This document shows positions 46,908-56,378 of a stretch of 64,000 nt of DNA, one piece after another. Positions within the stretch are counted from its first letter, which is position 1, and the number at the start of each line of letters is the position of its first letter. Made by a program: the position numbers and the translations under genes. The notes beneath the pieces are model-generated. The model was not told where the DNA came from. It saw only the letters and a list, made by a program, of their open reading frames with translations, and did not search any database. Source of the DNA: DATJPY01 sp035506135 (GTDB taxonomy: Bacteria; Myxococcota_A; UBA9160; PR03); the NCBI GenBank assembly GCA_035506135.1, contig DATJPY010000067.1, positions 1 to 64,000 on the forward strand. The letters run 5' to 3'.

Positions 46908-47701
46908 GCGCGCGCCGGATGGCGCGCGGTGAGCCAGCGCTTGTAGCCGGCCGTCGGGAAGAAGGTGAGGAAGAGCAGGGCAACCGCGCCGATGTTGAGC
47001 CCGCACGTGAGCGACACCACGACCTGGATGATCGGCCGCCCCACCTCGACGACCCACTGCGACGTGCTGCCCGAGAGCCGGAAGTACCAGACGCGCGCGA
47101 GCGGGTCGGCGAAGGCCATCACGGTGGTGAGCGCGCCCCACACGCCCCAGAGCAGGAACCGGTTGGTGACGACGGGATCGGCCAGGCCGAGCGCGAGGCG
47201 GCGCCGCTGCTTCGCCCAGTAGGCGAAGGACTCGCCGGCGACCCAGATCCACGCGGAGAGCCGCGCCGTCCAGTGGATCCAGTAGGCCAGCCCGGGCAGC
47301 AGGCGGATCGCGAAGCCGTCGTCGACGCCGAGCCAGATCCCCATCGACACCATGATGCCGATGGTGACACCGATGCCGGTTGCAGCCCCGCGCGACGCGG
47401 GCCGGAACGTGCGCTGCGTGAAGAGCAGGAGGCAGGTGAGGCCGAACGTGGACGTCGCGAAGAAGCCCGCGTTCATCGAGCGCACGGCGGCGTCGGGCAA
47501 CGTGATCGAGGCAGACGACCAGCCGACGTAGGTCCCGACGCTGAGCGCGGTCGCGATCCCCGAGTAGACCACGAAGTAGAGTCCGAGCCAGCGCTCCGGA
47601 CCGCGCGCGCCGGCCGGCGCCATCCGCAGGAGCCGCACGCCGATGGCGAAGCTGAGCCCGAGCAGTCCCAGCTCGACCAGGCCGCTGATCGCTTCGAGCA
47701 C
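46904..47701 (-). CDS. Seven-helix membrane protein of unknown function
   Basis: This is a 265-residue protein with seven predicted transmembrane helices (first about residues 4-25, last about 232-255) and short loops. No catalytic motif stands out. Conserved-looking polar spots are YWIHWTARLSAWIWVAGES and the C-terminal FFPTAGYKRWL. It starts with GTG at 47701. Its stop overlaps the UbiB-like gene, and the repeat region lies upstream of its start. I do not recognise the family. Confidence 0.7.
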   Translation of the reverse strand: MLEAISGLVELGLLGLSFAIGVRLLRMAPAGARGPERWLGLYFVVYSGIATALSVGTYVGWSSASITLPDAAVRSMNAGFFATSTFGLTCLLLFTQRTFRPASRGAATGIGVTIGIMVSMGIWLGVDDGFAIRLLPGLAYWIHWTARLSAWIWVAGESFAYWAKQRRRLALGLADPVVTNRFLLWGVWGALTTVMAFADPLARVWYFRLSGSTSQWVVEVGRPIIQVVVSLTCGLNIGAVALLFLTFFPTAGYKRWLTARHPARA

Positions 47702-47771
47702 GGCGCGCCCTCCCCGGCTTCGGCTCTCTTCGGCATGCGGCCGGGAATCCTGAGGGCCGTGGCGAGGTTGA

Positions 47772-47829
47772 GTGCTGAGCTGCAGCACGTCCTGATCGAC
47801 GTCGCTCGCCTGCGGCTCGCTGCGCGCGG
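47772..47829. repeat. 58-bp intergenic repeat, copy 1
   Basis: This begins GTGCTGAGCTGCAGC and ends GCTGCGCGCGG. It matches copy 2 at 55 of 58 positions. It is followed directly by a hairpin ATCGGCC-TGC-GGCCGAT (47830-47846). The period from copy 1 to copy 2 is 79 bases. Confidence 0.85.
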
Positions 47830-47846
47830 ATCGGCCTGCGGCCGAT
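47830..47846. other. Hairpin after repeat copy 1
   Basis: ATCGGCC-TGC-GGCCGAT: a 7-bp stem with a TGC loop. The stem differs in sequence from the one after copy 2, but the loop is the same. Confidence 0.6.
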
Positions 47847-47850
47847 TGGG

Positions 47851-47908
47851 GTGCTGAGCTGCAGCCCGTCCTGATTGACTTCGCTCGCCTGCGGCTCGCT
47901 GCGCGCGG
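47851..47908. repeat. 58-bp intergenic repeat, copy 2
   Basis: The three differences from copy 1 are A to C, C to T and G to T in the middle. The hairpin that follows (47905-47923) is GCGGCGCC-TGC-GGCGCCGC, again with the TGC loop but a different stem. Confidence 0.85.
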
Positions 47909-47923
47909 CGCCTGCGGCGCCGC
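47905..47923. other. Hairpin after repeat copy 2
   Basis: GCGGCGCC-TGC-GGCGCCGC: an 8-bp perfect stem and TGC loop, overlapping the last bases of repeat copy 2. Base pairing is kept while the stem differs from the copy 1 hairpin. Confidence 0.6.
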
Positions 47924-47985
47924 TTGCGGGATACTTCGGACGACCCGGCTGCCTCGGAGGCGACGGGGTGGGGCAGGGGAGGCGG

Positions 47986-49131
47986 GTGAAGCTCCAGGTC
48001 GTCGAGCCGTGTCCGCACCGCCCGCCGTGTCCCGGGTGTCCGCGCTACGGCGAGCCCGGCGTGGCGGGGACGGCGCTCGCGCGGCTCGCCGCGTTGGCTT
48101 CGGGCGCGGGCCTTCCCCCTCCCTCCGCGACGCAGGGTGCCCCCTTCGGCTACCGCGTGCGCGCGCGGCTCGTCGTGCGCGGGCGGGCGAGCTCGCCCAA
48201 GCTCGGCATCTTCGAGGCCGGGACGCATCGCGTGGTCGACATCCCCCGCTGCCGGGTGCACCACCCGCTGGTGAACCGGGTGGCGGCCGCCGCGCGCGAC
48301 GCGATCCGCGCGGCGCGAACGCGCCCCTACGCGGAGCGCACGCACGCGGGCGACCTGCGCGCGATCCAGGTCGTCGTCGAGCGCGCGAGCCAGACTGCGC
48401 AGGTCGTGCTCGTCGGCAACGCGGCCGAGCCGCGAGCCCTCGAGCCGCTGGCCGACGCGCTCGTTGCCTCGCTCGGCGCCGCCCTGCACAGCCTCTGGTG
48501 GAACGGCCAGCCGGCGCGCAGCAACGCGATCCTGGGACCGCACTGGCACCGCTGGCGCGGGCCCGAGGCGGTGCGCGAGGCGATCGGCGGGGCCGACGTC
48601 TTCTTCCCGCCCGGTGCCTTCGGGCAGAGCCACCTCGCTCTGGCCGATTCCATCGTCGAGCGGATCCACGGCTGGGTTCCCTCCGGCCGGCGCGTCGCCG
48701 AGCTCTATGCCGGCTGCGGGCCGATCGGTCTCGGCCTGCTCGCGCGCTCGTCGGCCGTCGCGCTGAACGAGCAGTCCGAGGGGGGCCTCCGCGGCCTCGC
48801 GCTCGGGCTCGCCGCGCGTCCCGCCGCGGAGCGCGCCCGCGCGCGGATCGCACCGGGGGCGGCCGGCGAGGTCGCGGCGGAGCTGCTCGCCGGAGCGGAC
48901 GTCGCGATCGTCGATCCGCCGCGCAAGGGGCTCGACGCGGCGGCGCTCGCGGCGCTCTCCGCCGCGCCGCCCGCGATGCTCGCCTACGTCTCGTGCGACC
49001 TCGACTCGTTCGAGCGCGACGCGGCGGCGCTCCTCTCCGGCGGTCGGCTGCGGCTCGCCGAGCTCGCCGCCTACGACCTCTTCCCGAACACCGAGCACGT
49101 CGAGACGCTGGCCCGCTTCGAGGCCGTGTAG
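47986..49131 (+). CDS. RlmD/TrmA-like RNA 5-methyluridine methyltransferase
   Basis: This is a 381-residue SAM-dependent methyltransferase acting on a uracil in RNA. An N-terminal iron-sulfur motif CPHRPPCPGC (Cys9, 15, 18; fourth likely in PRCRVHHP) is followed by a central domain. The SAM domain has VAELYAGCGPIGLGLL, ADVAIVDPPRKGLD and the catalytic Cys in LAYVSCDLDSFERD. There is no N-terminal TRAM domain. rRNA or tRNA target undecided. AGGGGAGG lies just upstream of the GTG. Confidence 0.88.
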   Translation: MKLQVVEPCPHRPPCPGCPRYGEPGVAGTALARLAALASGAGLPPPSATQGAPFGYRVRARLVVRGRASSPKLGIFEAGTHRVVDIPRCRVHHPLVNRVAAAARDAIRAARTRPYAERTHAGDLRAIQVVVERASQTAQVVLVGNAAEPRALEPLADALVASLGAALHSLWWNGQPARSNAILGPHWHRWRGPEAVREAIGGADVFFPPGAFGQSHLALADSIVERIHGWVPSGRRVAELYAGCGPIGLGLLARSSAVALNEQSEGGLRGLALGLAARPAAERARARIAPGAAGEVAAELLAGADVAIVDPPRKGLDAAALAALSAAPPAMLAYVSCDLDSFERDAAALLSGGRLRLAELAAYDLFPNTEHVETLARFEAV

Positions 49132-49134
49132 ACT
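49129..49134 (+). promoter_or_regulatory. -10-like hexamer before the aldehyde dehydrogenase gene
   Basis: TAGACT overlaps the stop of the methyltransferase gene and ends seven bases before the GTG start of the aldehyde dehydrogenase gene, so the transcript may be leaderless. Confidence 0.4.
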
Positions 49135-49141
49135 GGGAGCG

Positions 49142-50572
<1,431 letters not shown>

Positions 50573-50649
50573 CGGAGCCTGTGTGGGCCGACTTCCGCCC
50601 AGCGCCGCGGGGCCGCCCGCGCCCAGCGGTTGAGCGCGCTCCGGCCCGG

Positions 50650-50668
50650 CTGCCGAAGCGCTAGGCAG
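50650..50668. promoter_or_regulatory. Candidate upstream dyad for the second sigma-54 promoter
   Basis: CTGCC-N9-GGCAG is centred about 72 bases before the predicted start. It does not resemble the dyad upstream of the WS/DGAT promoter. Confidence 0.25.
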
Positions 50669-50704
50669 CGCCGGGGTCGGCGCACCGCGCGCGCGCGCCG
50701 CGCG

Positions 50705-50719
50705 CGGCACGCGCCTTGC
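50705..50719 (+). promoter_or_regulatory. Second sigma-54 (RpoN) promoter
   Basis: CGGCACG-CGCC-TTGC has the GG and GC dinucleotides ten bases apart, differing from consensus only at the leading T. Predicted start is about 50731, giving a 17-base leader that contains GGGAG before the ATG of the ATP-grasp gene. Confidence 0.65.
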
Positions 50720-50747
50720 TCTGGGGTCCGCCGGGAGCGCCGCCCCG

Positions 50748-52208
50748 ATGTCGAGCTACGCCGCGCGGCCGAGCTACGGCCAGGCCGCCTACCACGAGTT
50801 CTACCTCGACGACTTCGAGCCGCGCGGCCACTACCGGCCGCTCTGGGAGCACATCCGCAAGGCCGGCCAGAGCCTCCTCTCGGACAAGGACCGCGAAGCG
50901 CACCTGGCGCTCCACAGCGAGGGCGTGACCTTCACGGTGTACGGCGACACCGAGGAGGGGATCGAGCGCGTCTGGCCGCTCGACCTCCTGCCGCGCATCA
51001 TCCCGGCCGCCGAGTGGGCGCCGATCGAGTCGGGGCTCAAGCAGCGCGTGCGCGCGCTCAACTGCCTGCTCCAGGATCTCTACGGGCCGCAGCGCATCCT
51101 GCGCGACGGCGTGATCCCCGCCGACCTCGTCTACCGCGGCAAGGACTTCCGGCGCGAGATCGCGGGCATCGAGCCGCCGCTCGGCATCTACGTCCACATC
51201 TCCGGCATCGACATCGTGCGCGACGCCGACGGCCGCTACCTGGTGCTCGAGGACAACCTGCGGACGCCGTCCGGGGTGTCTTACATGATCGAGAACCGCA
51301 TCGTCGAGCGGCGCACGCTGCCGGACTTCTTCGCCCGCTACCGAGTGCGCCGCGTCGAGCACTATCCCGCGCTGCTGCTCCAGGCGCTGCGCGAGCTCTC
51401 GCCGCGCGGCAAGGACGACGCCGTCGTCGTGCTGCTGACGCCGGGCATCTACAACTCGGCGTACTTCGAGCACACCTTCCTGGCGCGCGAGATGGGGATC
51501 GAGCTGGCCGAGGGCCGCGACCTCGTCGCCAAGGACGACGTCGTGTACCTGAAGACGACCCTCGGGCTGCAGCGCGTCGACGTGATCTACCGCCGCATCG
51601 ACGACGACTATCTCGACCCGCTCTGCTTCCGGCCCGACTCGACGCTCGGCGTGGCGGGCGCGATCAACGCCTGGCGCGCGGGCAACGTCGCCATCGTGAA
51701 CGCGCCGGGCACCGGGATCGCGGACGACAAGGCGATCTATCCGTACGTGCCCGACATCATCCGCTACTACCTGGGCGAGGCGCCGGAGCTCGAGAACGTG
51801 CCGACCTACCGCATGACGGTCGCCGACGAGCGCGCCTTCGTGCTCGATCACCTCGACCGCGTGGTGGTGAAGGCGGTCTCGGAGTCGGGCGGCTACGGCA
51901 TGATGATGGGGCCGGTGGCGACCCAGGCGATGCGCGCGGACTTTGCCAAGCGCATCCAGGAGCAGCCGCGCAACTACATCGCGCAGCCGGTGATCCCGCT
52001 GTCGCGTCACCTCTGCTACCTCGACGGCGAGCTCGAGTCGCGCCACATCGACCTGCGTCCCTTCGTGATCCACGGTGAGGAGATCCACGTGGTTCCGGGC
52101 GGTCTCACCCGGGTCGCGCTGACCAAGGGCTCGCTGGTGGTGAACTCGTCGCAGGGGGGTGGCAGCAAGGACACCTGGGTGCTGACCGATGCTCAGTCGA
52201 ATCGCTGA
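50748..52208 (+). CDS. Circularly permuted ATP-grasp amidoligase-type protein
   Basis: This is a 486-residue protein of the circularly permuted ATP-grasp type 2 family (DUF404/407 region). It has HSEGVTFTVYGDTEEG, IYVHISGIDIVRDADGRYLVLEDNLRTPSGVSYM, VDVIYRRIDDDYLDP, IVNAPGTGIADDKAIYPYVP, and the nucleotide Lys/Glu region VVVKAVSESGGYGMMMGP. Such enzymes are thought to form peptide bonds on unknown small peptides or tags. It is the first gene of a five-gene unit led by a sigma-54 promoter, and its end overlaps the alpha-E gene by 20 bases. Confidence 0.92.
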   Translation: MSSYAARPSYGQAAYHEFYLDDFEPRGHYRPLWEHIRKAGQSLLSDKDREAHLALHSEGVTFTVYGDTEEGIERVWPLDLLPRIIPAAEWAPIESGLKQRVRALNCLLQDLYGPQRILRDGVIPADLVYRGKDFRREIAGIEPPLGIYVHISGIDIVRDADGRYLVLEDNLRTPSGVSYMIENRIVERRTLPDFFARYRVRRVEHYPALLLQALRELSPRGKDDAVVVLLTPGIYNSAYFEHTFLAREMGIELAEGRDLVAKDDVVYLKTTLGLQRVDVIYRRIDDDYLDPLCFRPDSTLGVAGAINAWRAGNVAIVNAPGTGIADDKAIYPYVPDIIRYYLGEAPELENVPTYRMTVADERAFVLDHLDRVVVKAVSESGGYGMMMGPVATQAMRADFAKRIQEQPRNYIAQPVIPLSRHLCYLDGELESRHIDLRPFVIHGEEIHVVPGGLTRVALTKGSLVVNSSQGGGSKDTWVLTDAQSNR

Positions 52209-53148
52209 GTCGCTGTATTGGATGTCCCGCTACCTGGAGCGGGTCGACAGCACGGCGCGGCTCATCGACATCAACCTGCTGCACCTGATCGAGGCGGAGA
52301 GCGCGCTCCCCGAGGCGGCCGAGTGGCGCCCGCTGCTCGCCATCTGCGGGCACGAGAGCGCCTACGCGGGATGCTACGGCGCCGCGGAGATCACGGGCCA
52401 GCGCGCCATCCAGTTCATGACGGTCGAGCGGCGCAACCCCGGCTCGATCCGCAACAGCCTGCGCCTCGCGCGCGAGAACGCCCGCGTGGTGCGCGACCGC
52501 ATCTCCAAGGAGATGTGGGAGTGCGTGAACGAGGTCTGGCTGCGCTCGGAGAGCCGCCTCGAGCGGCCGCTCGCCGCGGACTACTACCGGCTGCTGCGCG
52601 ACGAGGTCGCGCGCTTCCACGGCCAGACCGCGAGCACGATGATGCGCGGCGAGGCCTTCGGCTTCTACCTGCTCGGCTTCTTCCTCGAGCGCGCCGACAT
52701 GACGGCGCGCATCGTCGACGTGAAGTACCACCTGCTCCTCCCGGATCTCTCGCAGGTGGGCTCGGCGCTCGACTACTACCAGTGGGCGGCGCTGCTCAAG
52801 TCGCTATCGGGCTTCGAGCCCTACCGGCGCAAGCACCACTTGCTGCAGCCGATCGACGTCGCGGAGTTCGTGATCCTCGACGCCGACTTCCCGCGCTCGC
52901 TGCGCTTCGCGGTGGACCGCATGGAGCAGGCGTTGGCGTCGATCGGGTCGATGCGGCCCGACTCGGGCGCGGTCCGCGCGATCGGCGTGCTCCGCGAGCT
53001 GCTGGAAAAGAACACCGCCGAGAGTCTCTTCGACCAGGGCCTGCACGAGTTCCTCGGCGTCTTTCTGCAGAAGGTGTCCGTGCTGCACGGCACGCTGCAG
53101 GACGAGTACTTCGAGGCCCACCTCGGAGAGCGTGCGTGCGCTTCCTGA
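52189..53148 (+). CDS. Alpha-E domain protein (DUF403)
   Basis: This is a 319-residue all-helical protein of the alpha-E family, with the N-terminal signature MLSRIAESLYWMSRYLERVDSTARLID and SIRNSLRLARENARVVRDRISKEMWE. Members are always found with permuted ATP-grasp and transglutaminase-like proteins, and are thought to be part of the same peptide-modifying system. It overlaps the ATP-grasp gene by 20 bases and the transglutaminase gene by 13 bases. Confidence 0.92.
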   Translation: MLSRIAESLYWMSRYLERVDSTARLIDINLLHLIEAESALPEAAEWRPLLAICGHESAYAGCYGAAEITGQRAIQFMTVERRNPGSIRNSLRLARENARVVRDRISKEMWECVNEVWLRSESRLERPLAADYYRLLRDEVARFHGQTASTMMRGEAFGFYLLGFFLERADMTARIVDVKYHLLLPDLSQVGSALDYYQWAALLKSLSGFEPYRRKHHLLQPIDVAEFVILDADFPRSLRFAVDRMEQALASIGSMRPDSGAVRAIGVLRELLEKNTAESLFDQGLHEFLGVFLQKVSVLHGTLQDEYFEAHLGERACAS

Positions 53149-53993
53149 TCGAGCACACCACGCGGCTCGCCTTCCCCGTGCCGGTGCGCGAGCATCAGTG
53201 CGAGCTGCGCCTGGCGCCGCGCGCGGGGGAGCACCAGCGGGTCGTGAGCTGTCACATCGAGGTGTCACCCGAGGTGGCGCTGCGCGAGCACGTCGACTGC
53301 TTCGGCAACCGCGTGCACCGGGTCTCGCTGGTAGCGCCGCACGAGTCGATCTCGGCGACGTTGCGCGCCGAGGTGGAGACCCGCTTGGAGAATCCCTTCG
53401 ACTTCACGCCGCTGGCCCCCGCCGAAGAGGCCGGTTGGATGGCGGGCCGGCTGCGCGAGGAGCCCGCGCTGCACGACTTCGTGCTGCACCGGAGCCCCTC
53501 GGTGCCGGAGCTCTCGCCGCTCCGCGCCCACCTCGAGCTGCCGCCCGCGTCCGACCGCGAGCCCCTGATCGACGCGGTGCAGCAGGCGATGGCGTGGATG
53601 GCCGAGACCTTCGCCTACGACCCGGCGGCCAGCGAGGTGCACGAGCCGCTCGGCAGCTTCGTCGAGCGGCGCGCGGGCGTCTGCCAGGACTTCGCGCACC
53701 TCCTGGTCGCGCTGGTGCGCTCCTGGGGATTCGCGGCGCGCTACGTGGCCGGCTACGTCGATCCGGGGACGCTCCCGGCACAGGCGACGCATGCCTGGGC
53801 CGAGGTGCTGATTCCGGGTGCGGGCTGGCGCGGCTTCGACGCGACCCGCGGTCTGGTCGCGAACGACGCCTTCATCCCGGTCGCCGTCGGGCGAGACTCG
53901 CGGGATGCCGCCCCGATCCGCGGAACCTTCAAGGGCGACGCCGGCAGCGAGCCGCCGCAGGTCGAGCTGTCGGTGCGGCGGCAGGCGCAGTGA
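53136..53993 (+). CDS. Transglutaminase-like cysteine peptidase
   Basis: This is a 285-residue protein. The N-terminal beta domain (EHTTRLAFPVPVREHQCELRL) is followed by a transglutaminase-core domain with the triad Cys183 (RAGVCQDFAHL), His219 (ATHAWAEVLIP) and Asp235 (WRGFDATRG). It is the usual third member of the ATP-grasp/alpha-E system, likely cleaving or trimming the peptide product. The start is GTG at 53136. The GTGA overlap with the next gene makes the unit contiguous. Confidence 0.93.
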   Translation: MRFLIEHTTRLAFPVPVREHQCELRLAPRAGEHQRVVSCHIEVSPEVALREHVDCFGNRVHRVSLVAPHESISATLRAEVETRLENPFDFTPLAPAEEAGWMAGRLREEPALHDFVLHRSPSVPELSPLRAHLELPPASDREPLIDAVQQAMAWMAETFAYDPAASEVHEPLGSFVERRAGVCQDFAHLLVALVRSWGFAARYVAGYVDPGTLPAQATHAWAEVLIPGAGWRGFDATRGLVANDAFIPVAVGRDSRDAAPIRGTFKGDAGSEPPQVELSVRRQAQ

Positions 53994-54964
53994 CGGCGGG
54001 CGCGGTCAAGATGAGCCGCGAGACCTTCTTCGCGCTCGAGCTGCCCTATCGGGAGCGGATCGCCCTCGAGCGCGCCGTCTTCCAGGGCGGAGGCGGCCCG
54101 CGCGTCGCGGTGGTGGCGGGCGTGCACGGCGACGAGCTCGAGGGGCTCTACGTCTGCCATCGCCTCGCGGCCTGGCTCGAGGACCTCGCGGCGCGGTGCC
54201 CGGATGCGCTGCGCGGCCGCGTGGAGCTCTATCCCGCCCTCAACCCGCTCGGCCTCGACACGCTCCAGCGCCGCGTGCCGATCCACGAGGTGGACCTGAA
54301 CCGCGTCTTCCCGGGCCATCCGGAGGGGCTCTTCCCGCACCGGCTCGCGCACGCCGCGCTCCGACACCTGCTCGATGCCGCGCTGGTGATCGACATCCAC
54401 GCCAGCAACATCTACCTGCGCGAGATCCCGCAGGTGCGCATCGCGCGCGCCTTCGAACGCCAGCTCGTTCCGCTCGCCCGCCAGATGAACCTCGACCTGA
54501 TCTGGATCCACGAGGCGGTGACCGTGCTCGAGAACACGATCGCGCACAGCCTGAACGAGCGCGACACGCCATGCCTGGTGGTCGAGATGGGGGTCGGGAT
54601 GCGCATCACCCCCGCGTTCGCCGAGCAGGTGGTGACCGGCATCCTGAACGTCTGGCAGCGGGTCGGGGCGCTCGCACCCGACCTCGAGCTCGAGCCCGCC
54701 ACCCACGCGCCAGCGATCGCCGACGACGGCAACGTGCACTACCTGAACGCGGAGGTCTCGGGGATCTTCGTCCCCACCACCGAGCACTGGATGGCGGTCG
54801 GGCGCGACGAGCTGCTCGGGCGCATCGTGAGCGCGCTCTCGGGCGAGGTGCTCGCCGAGGTGCGCTCGCCGGTCGACGGCGTGGTCTTCACGCTGCGCGA
54901 GTACCCGCTCGTCTACGAGGGCTCGCTGCTCGCCCGCATCATGCGGACCGGGAGCGCCCGATGA
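53990..54964 (+). CDS. Aspartoacylase/succinylglutamate desuccinylase-like hydrolase, active-type
   Basis: This is a 324-residue zinc-dependent amidohydrolase of the AstE/AspA family. Zinc ligands are His46 and Glu49 (GVHGDELEG) and His137 (DIHASN), and the catalytic Glu199 is in VVEMGVGMR. A C-terminal beta domain (VRSPVDGVVFTLREYPLVYEGSLLARI) follows. The family removes acyl groups from amino acids such as N-acetylaspartate or succinylglutamate. Here it may cleave the product of the ATP-grasp protein. GTG at 53990 (GTGA) is taken as the start; ATG at 54011 is possible. Confidence 0.88.
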   Translation: MTAGAVKMSRETFFALELPYRERIALERAVFQGGGGPRVAVVAGVHGDELEGLYVCHRLAAWLEDLAARCPDALRGRVELYPALNPLGLDTLQRRVPIHEVDLNRVFPGHPEGLFPHRLAHAALRHLLDAALVIDIHASNIYLREIPQVRIARAFERQLVPLARQMNLDLIWIHEAVTVLENTIAHSLNERDTPCLVVEMGVGMRITPAFAEQVVTGILNVWQRVGALAPDLELEPATHAPAIADDGNVHYLNAEVSGIFVPTTEHWMAVGRDELLGRIVSALSGEVLAEVRSPVDGVVFTLREYPLVYEGSLLARIMRTGSAR

Positions 54965-55959
54965 GCGCGCGCGAGTCCGTCCTGCTCCACATGACCGCGC
55001 CGATGCGCGAGGACTTCGCGATTCCGTACCACGACCTCGGGCCGCGCGAGGAGCGGCCGCGCCTGGCGCTGGTGGCGGGGCTGCACGGCAACGAGCTGAA
55101 CGGCGTCTTCGTGCTGGCGCGCCTGGCCAACTTCCTGGCGCAGGTGGCCTCCGGCGATCGGCCGGAGGCGCGCCTGCTCGCGCGCGTGCTCGTGATCCCC
55201 GCCGTGAACGTGCTCGGCCTGAACGCGCGGAGCCGCGTCTGGCCCTTCGATGGCACCGATCTGAATCGCATGTTCCCCGGCTACGACGCCGGCGAGACGA
55301 CGCAGCGCATCGCGGCCGCGCTGCTGCGCCTGACGGAGCCCGCGCGCTGGCGCATCGACATCCACAGCTCGAACGTCGACTTCGAGGAGCTGCCGCAGGT
55401 GCGGCTCTACGAGCCGGGCGACGAGGAGCGCGAGGCGGCGCGCTGGCTCGGCTTGCCGGCCGTCGTCGAGCGCCCGGTGAACGCCACCTTCAGCGCGACG
55501 CTCGCCAACGCCTGGCGCGAGCGCGGCGGACACAGCCTGGTGATCCAGGCCGGCTATGCCGGCGGGCTCCAGGCGGCGCACTGCGAGCGGCTCTTCCGCG
55601 CGCTCGTCGACTTCCTCGAGGGCAGCGGCCTCCTGGTGGGGGTGCGCCTCGCCGAGCCGGAGGGCGACGTGCACGCCTTCGGGGTGCGGCAGAGCTTCCC
55701 GATGATCTCCGAGCACGCCGGCTGGTTCGTCTCGCGCCTCGAGGTCGGCCAGTGGATCCAGGCCGGCGAGCTGGTCGGCTACGTCTACGACGGCTTCCGC
55801 GGCGATCTGCGCGCCGAGGTGCGCTCGCCGCACTCCGGCCTGCTCGCGGGAATCCGCCGCCAGCCGCTGCTGTGCGAGGGCGACCTCCTGGCGCGCGTCC
55901 TCACGCGGGATCCGGTGGGTGCCATGGCCGACACCTACCTGATGGGGCACGGGCAGTAG
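54961..55959 (+). CDS. Aspartoacylase-like paralogue with catalytic Glu replaced by Gln
   Basis: This is a 332-residue protein collinear with its upstream neighbour. His42 and Glu45 (GLHGNELNG) and His135 (DIHSSN) keep the zinc site, and LNRMFPGYDAGETTQRI and the C-terminal VRSPHSGLLAGIRRQPLLCEGDLLARV match. The catalytic position reads LVIQAGYAGG, so Glu becomes Gln196. The partner may then bind but not hydrolyse, or act on a different bond. ATGA overlap with the preceding gene. It closes the operon. Confidence 0.85.
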   Translation: MSARESVLLHMTAPMREDFAIPYHDLGPREERPRLALVAGLHGNELNGVFVLARLANFLAQVASGDRPEARLLARVLVIPAVNVLGLNARSRVWPFDGTDLNRMFPGYDAGETTQRIAAALLRLTEPARWRIDIHSSNVDFEELPQVRLYEPGDEEREAARWLGLPAVVERPVNATFSATLANAWRERGGHSLVIQAGYAGGLQAAHCERLFRALVDFLEGSGLLVGVRLAEPEGDVHAFGVRQSFPMISEHAGWFVSRLEVGQWIQAGELVGYVYDGFRGDLRAEVRSPHSGLLAGIRRQPLLCEGDLLARVLTRDPVGAMADTYLMGHGQ

Positions 55960-55973
55960 TCGCCGTCGGCGCC

Positions 55974-56378
55974 TCAGGGCGGCGGCTGCGCCCAGGGGGG
56001 TCTTCCGCGTCCGCCGGCGCCGCCCGCGCTGCGCTCGACCGGTACGGTGAGCGGGGCGAGCAGCAGGGCCACGAGCGCCGCAAGGCCGAGCAGGCCCAGC
56101 AGGAGCCGCTTCCCCGAGCCCTCTCGTGAGGAGCCGCGCAACACGCCCGCGGCGAAGCGCCAGTGCAGGGCGAGATGGACGGAGAGCGCCGCGCAGAAGG
56201 AGATCGCGATCCACAGATGCAGGTCGCCCCACTGGTGGCGGTCGAGGCCGAACACCGTGACGCGGTGGCCGCTGCCCGGGGGCAGCGTCCAGTCGAGCAG
56301 GACTCCGGTCGCGACGAGCAGCACCAGTGCGACGAAGGCGACCGCGTCCACCCATCCGTTCAGCGTCGCGCGCTTCAC
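55974..56378 (-). CDS. DUF4405-like membrane protein, last gene of the pqq unit
   Basis: This is a 134-residue protein with about three transmembrane helices. His residues in RHQWGDLHLWIAISF and SVHLALHWRF could bind haem, as in cytochrome b561-like folds. A Gly/Pro-rich tail follows. It overlaps pqqE by ATGA, so it is made with the PQQ biosynthesis genes. It might pass electrons from a PQQ-dependent dehydrogenase or the radical-SAM step, but that is inference. Confidence 0.75.
   Translation of the reverse strand: MKRATLNGWVDAVAFVALVLLVATGVLLDWTLPPGSGHRVTVFGLDRHQWGDLHLWIAISFCAALSVHLALHWRFAAGVLRGSSREGSGKRLLLGLLGLAALVALLLAPLTVPVERSAGGAGGRGRPPWAQPPP

Noticed and set aside
47772..47923. Repeat pair as a short CRISPR array
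   Set aside because: Only two units, the spacing sequences are themselves palindromic, and no cas genes are nearby.
50573..50704. Small gene between the aldehyde dehydrogenase and ATP-grasp genes
   Set aside because: Short frames here have no ribosome binding site and only low-complexity GC composition.
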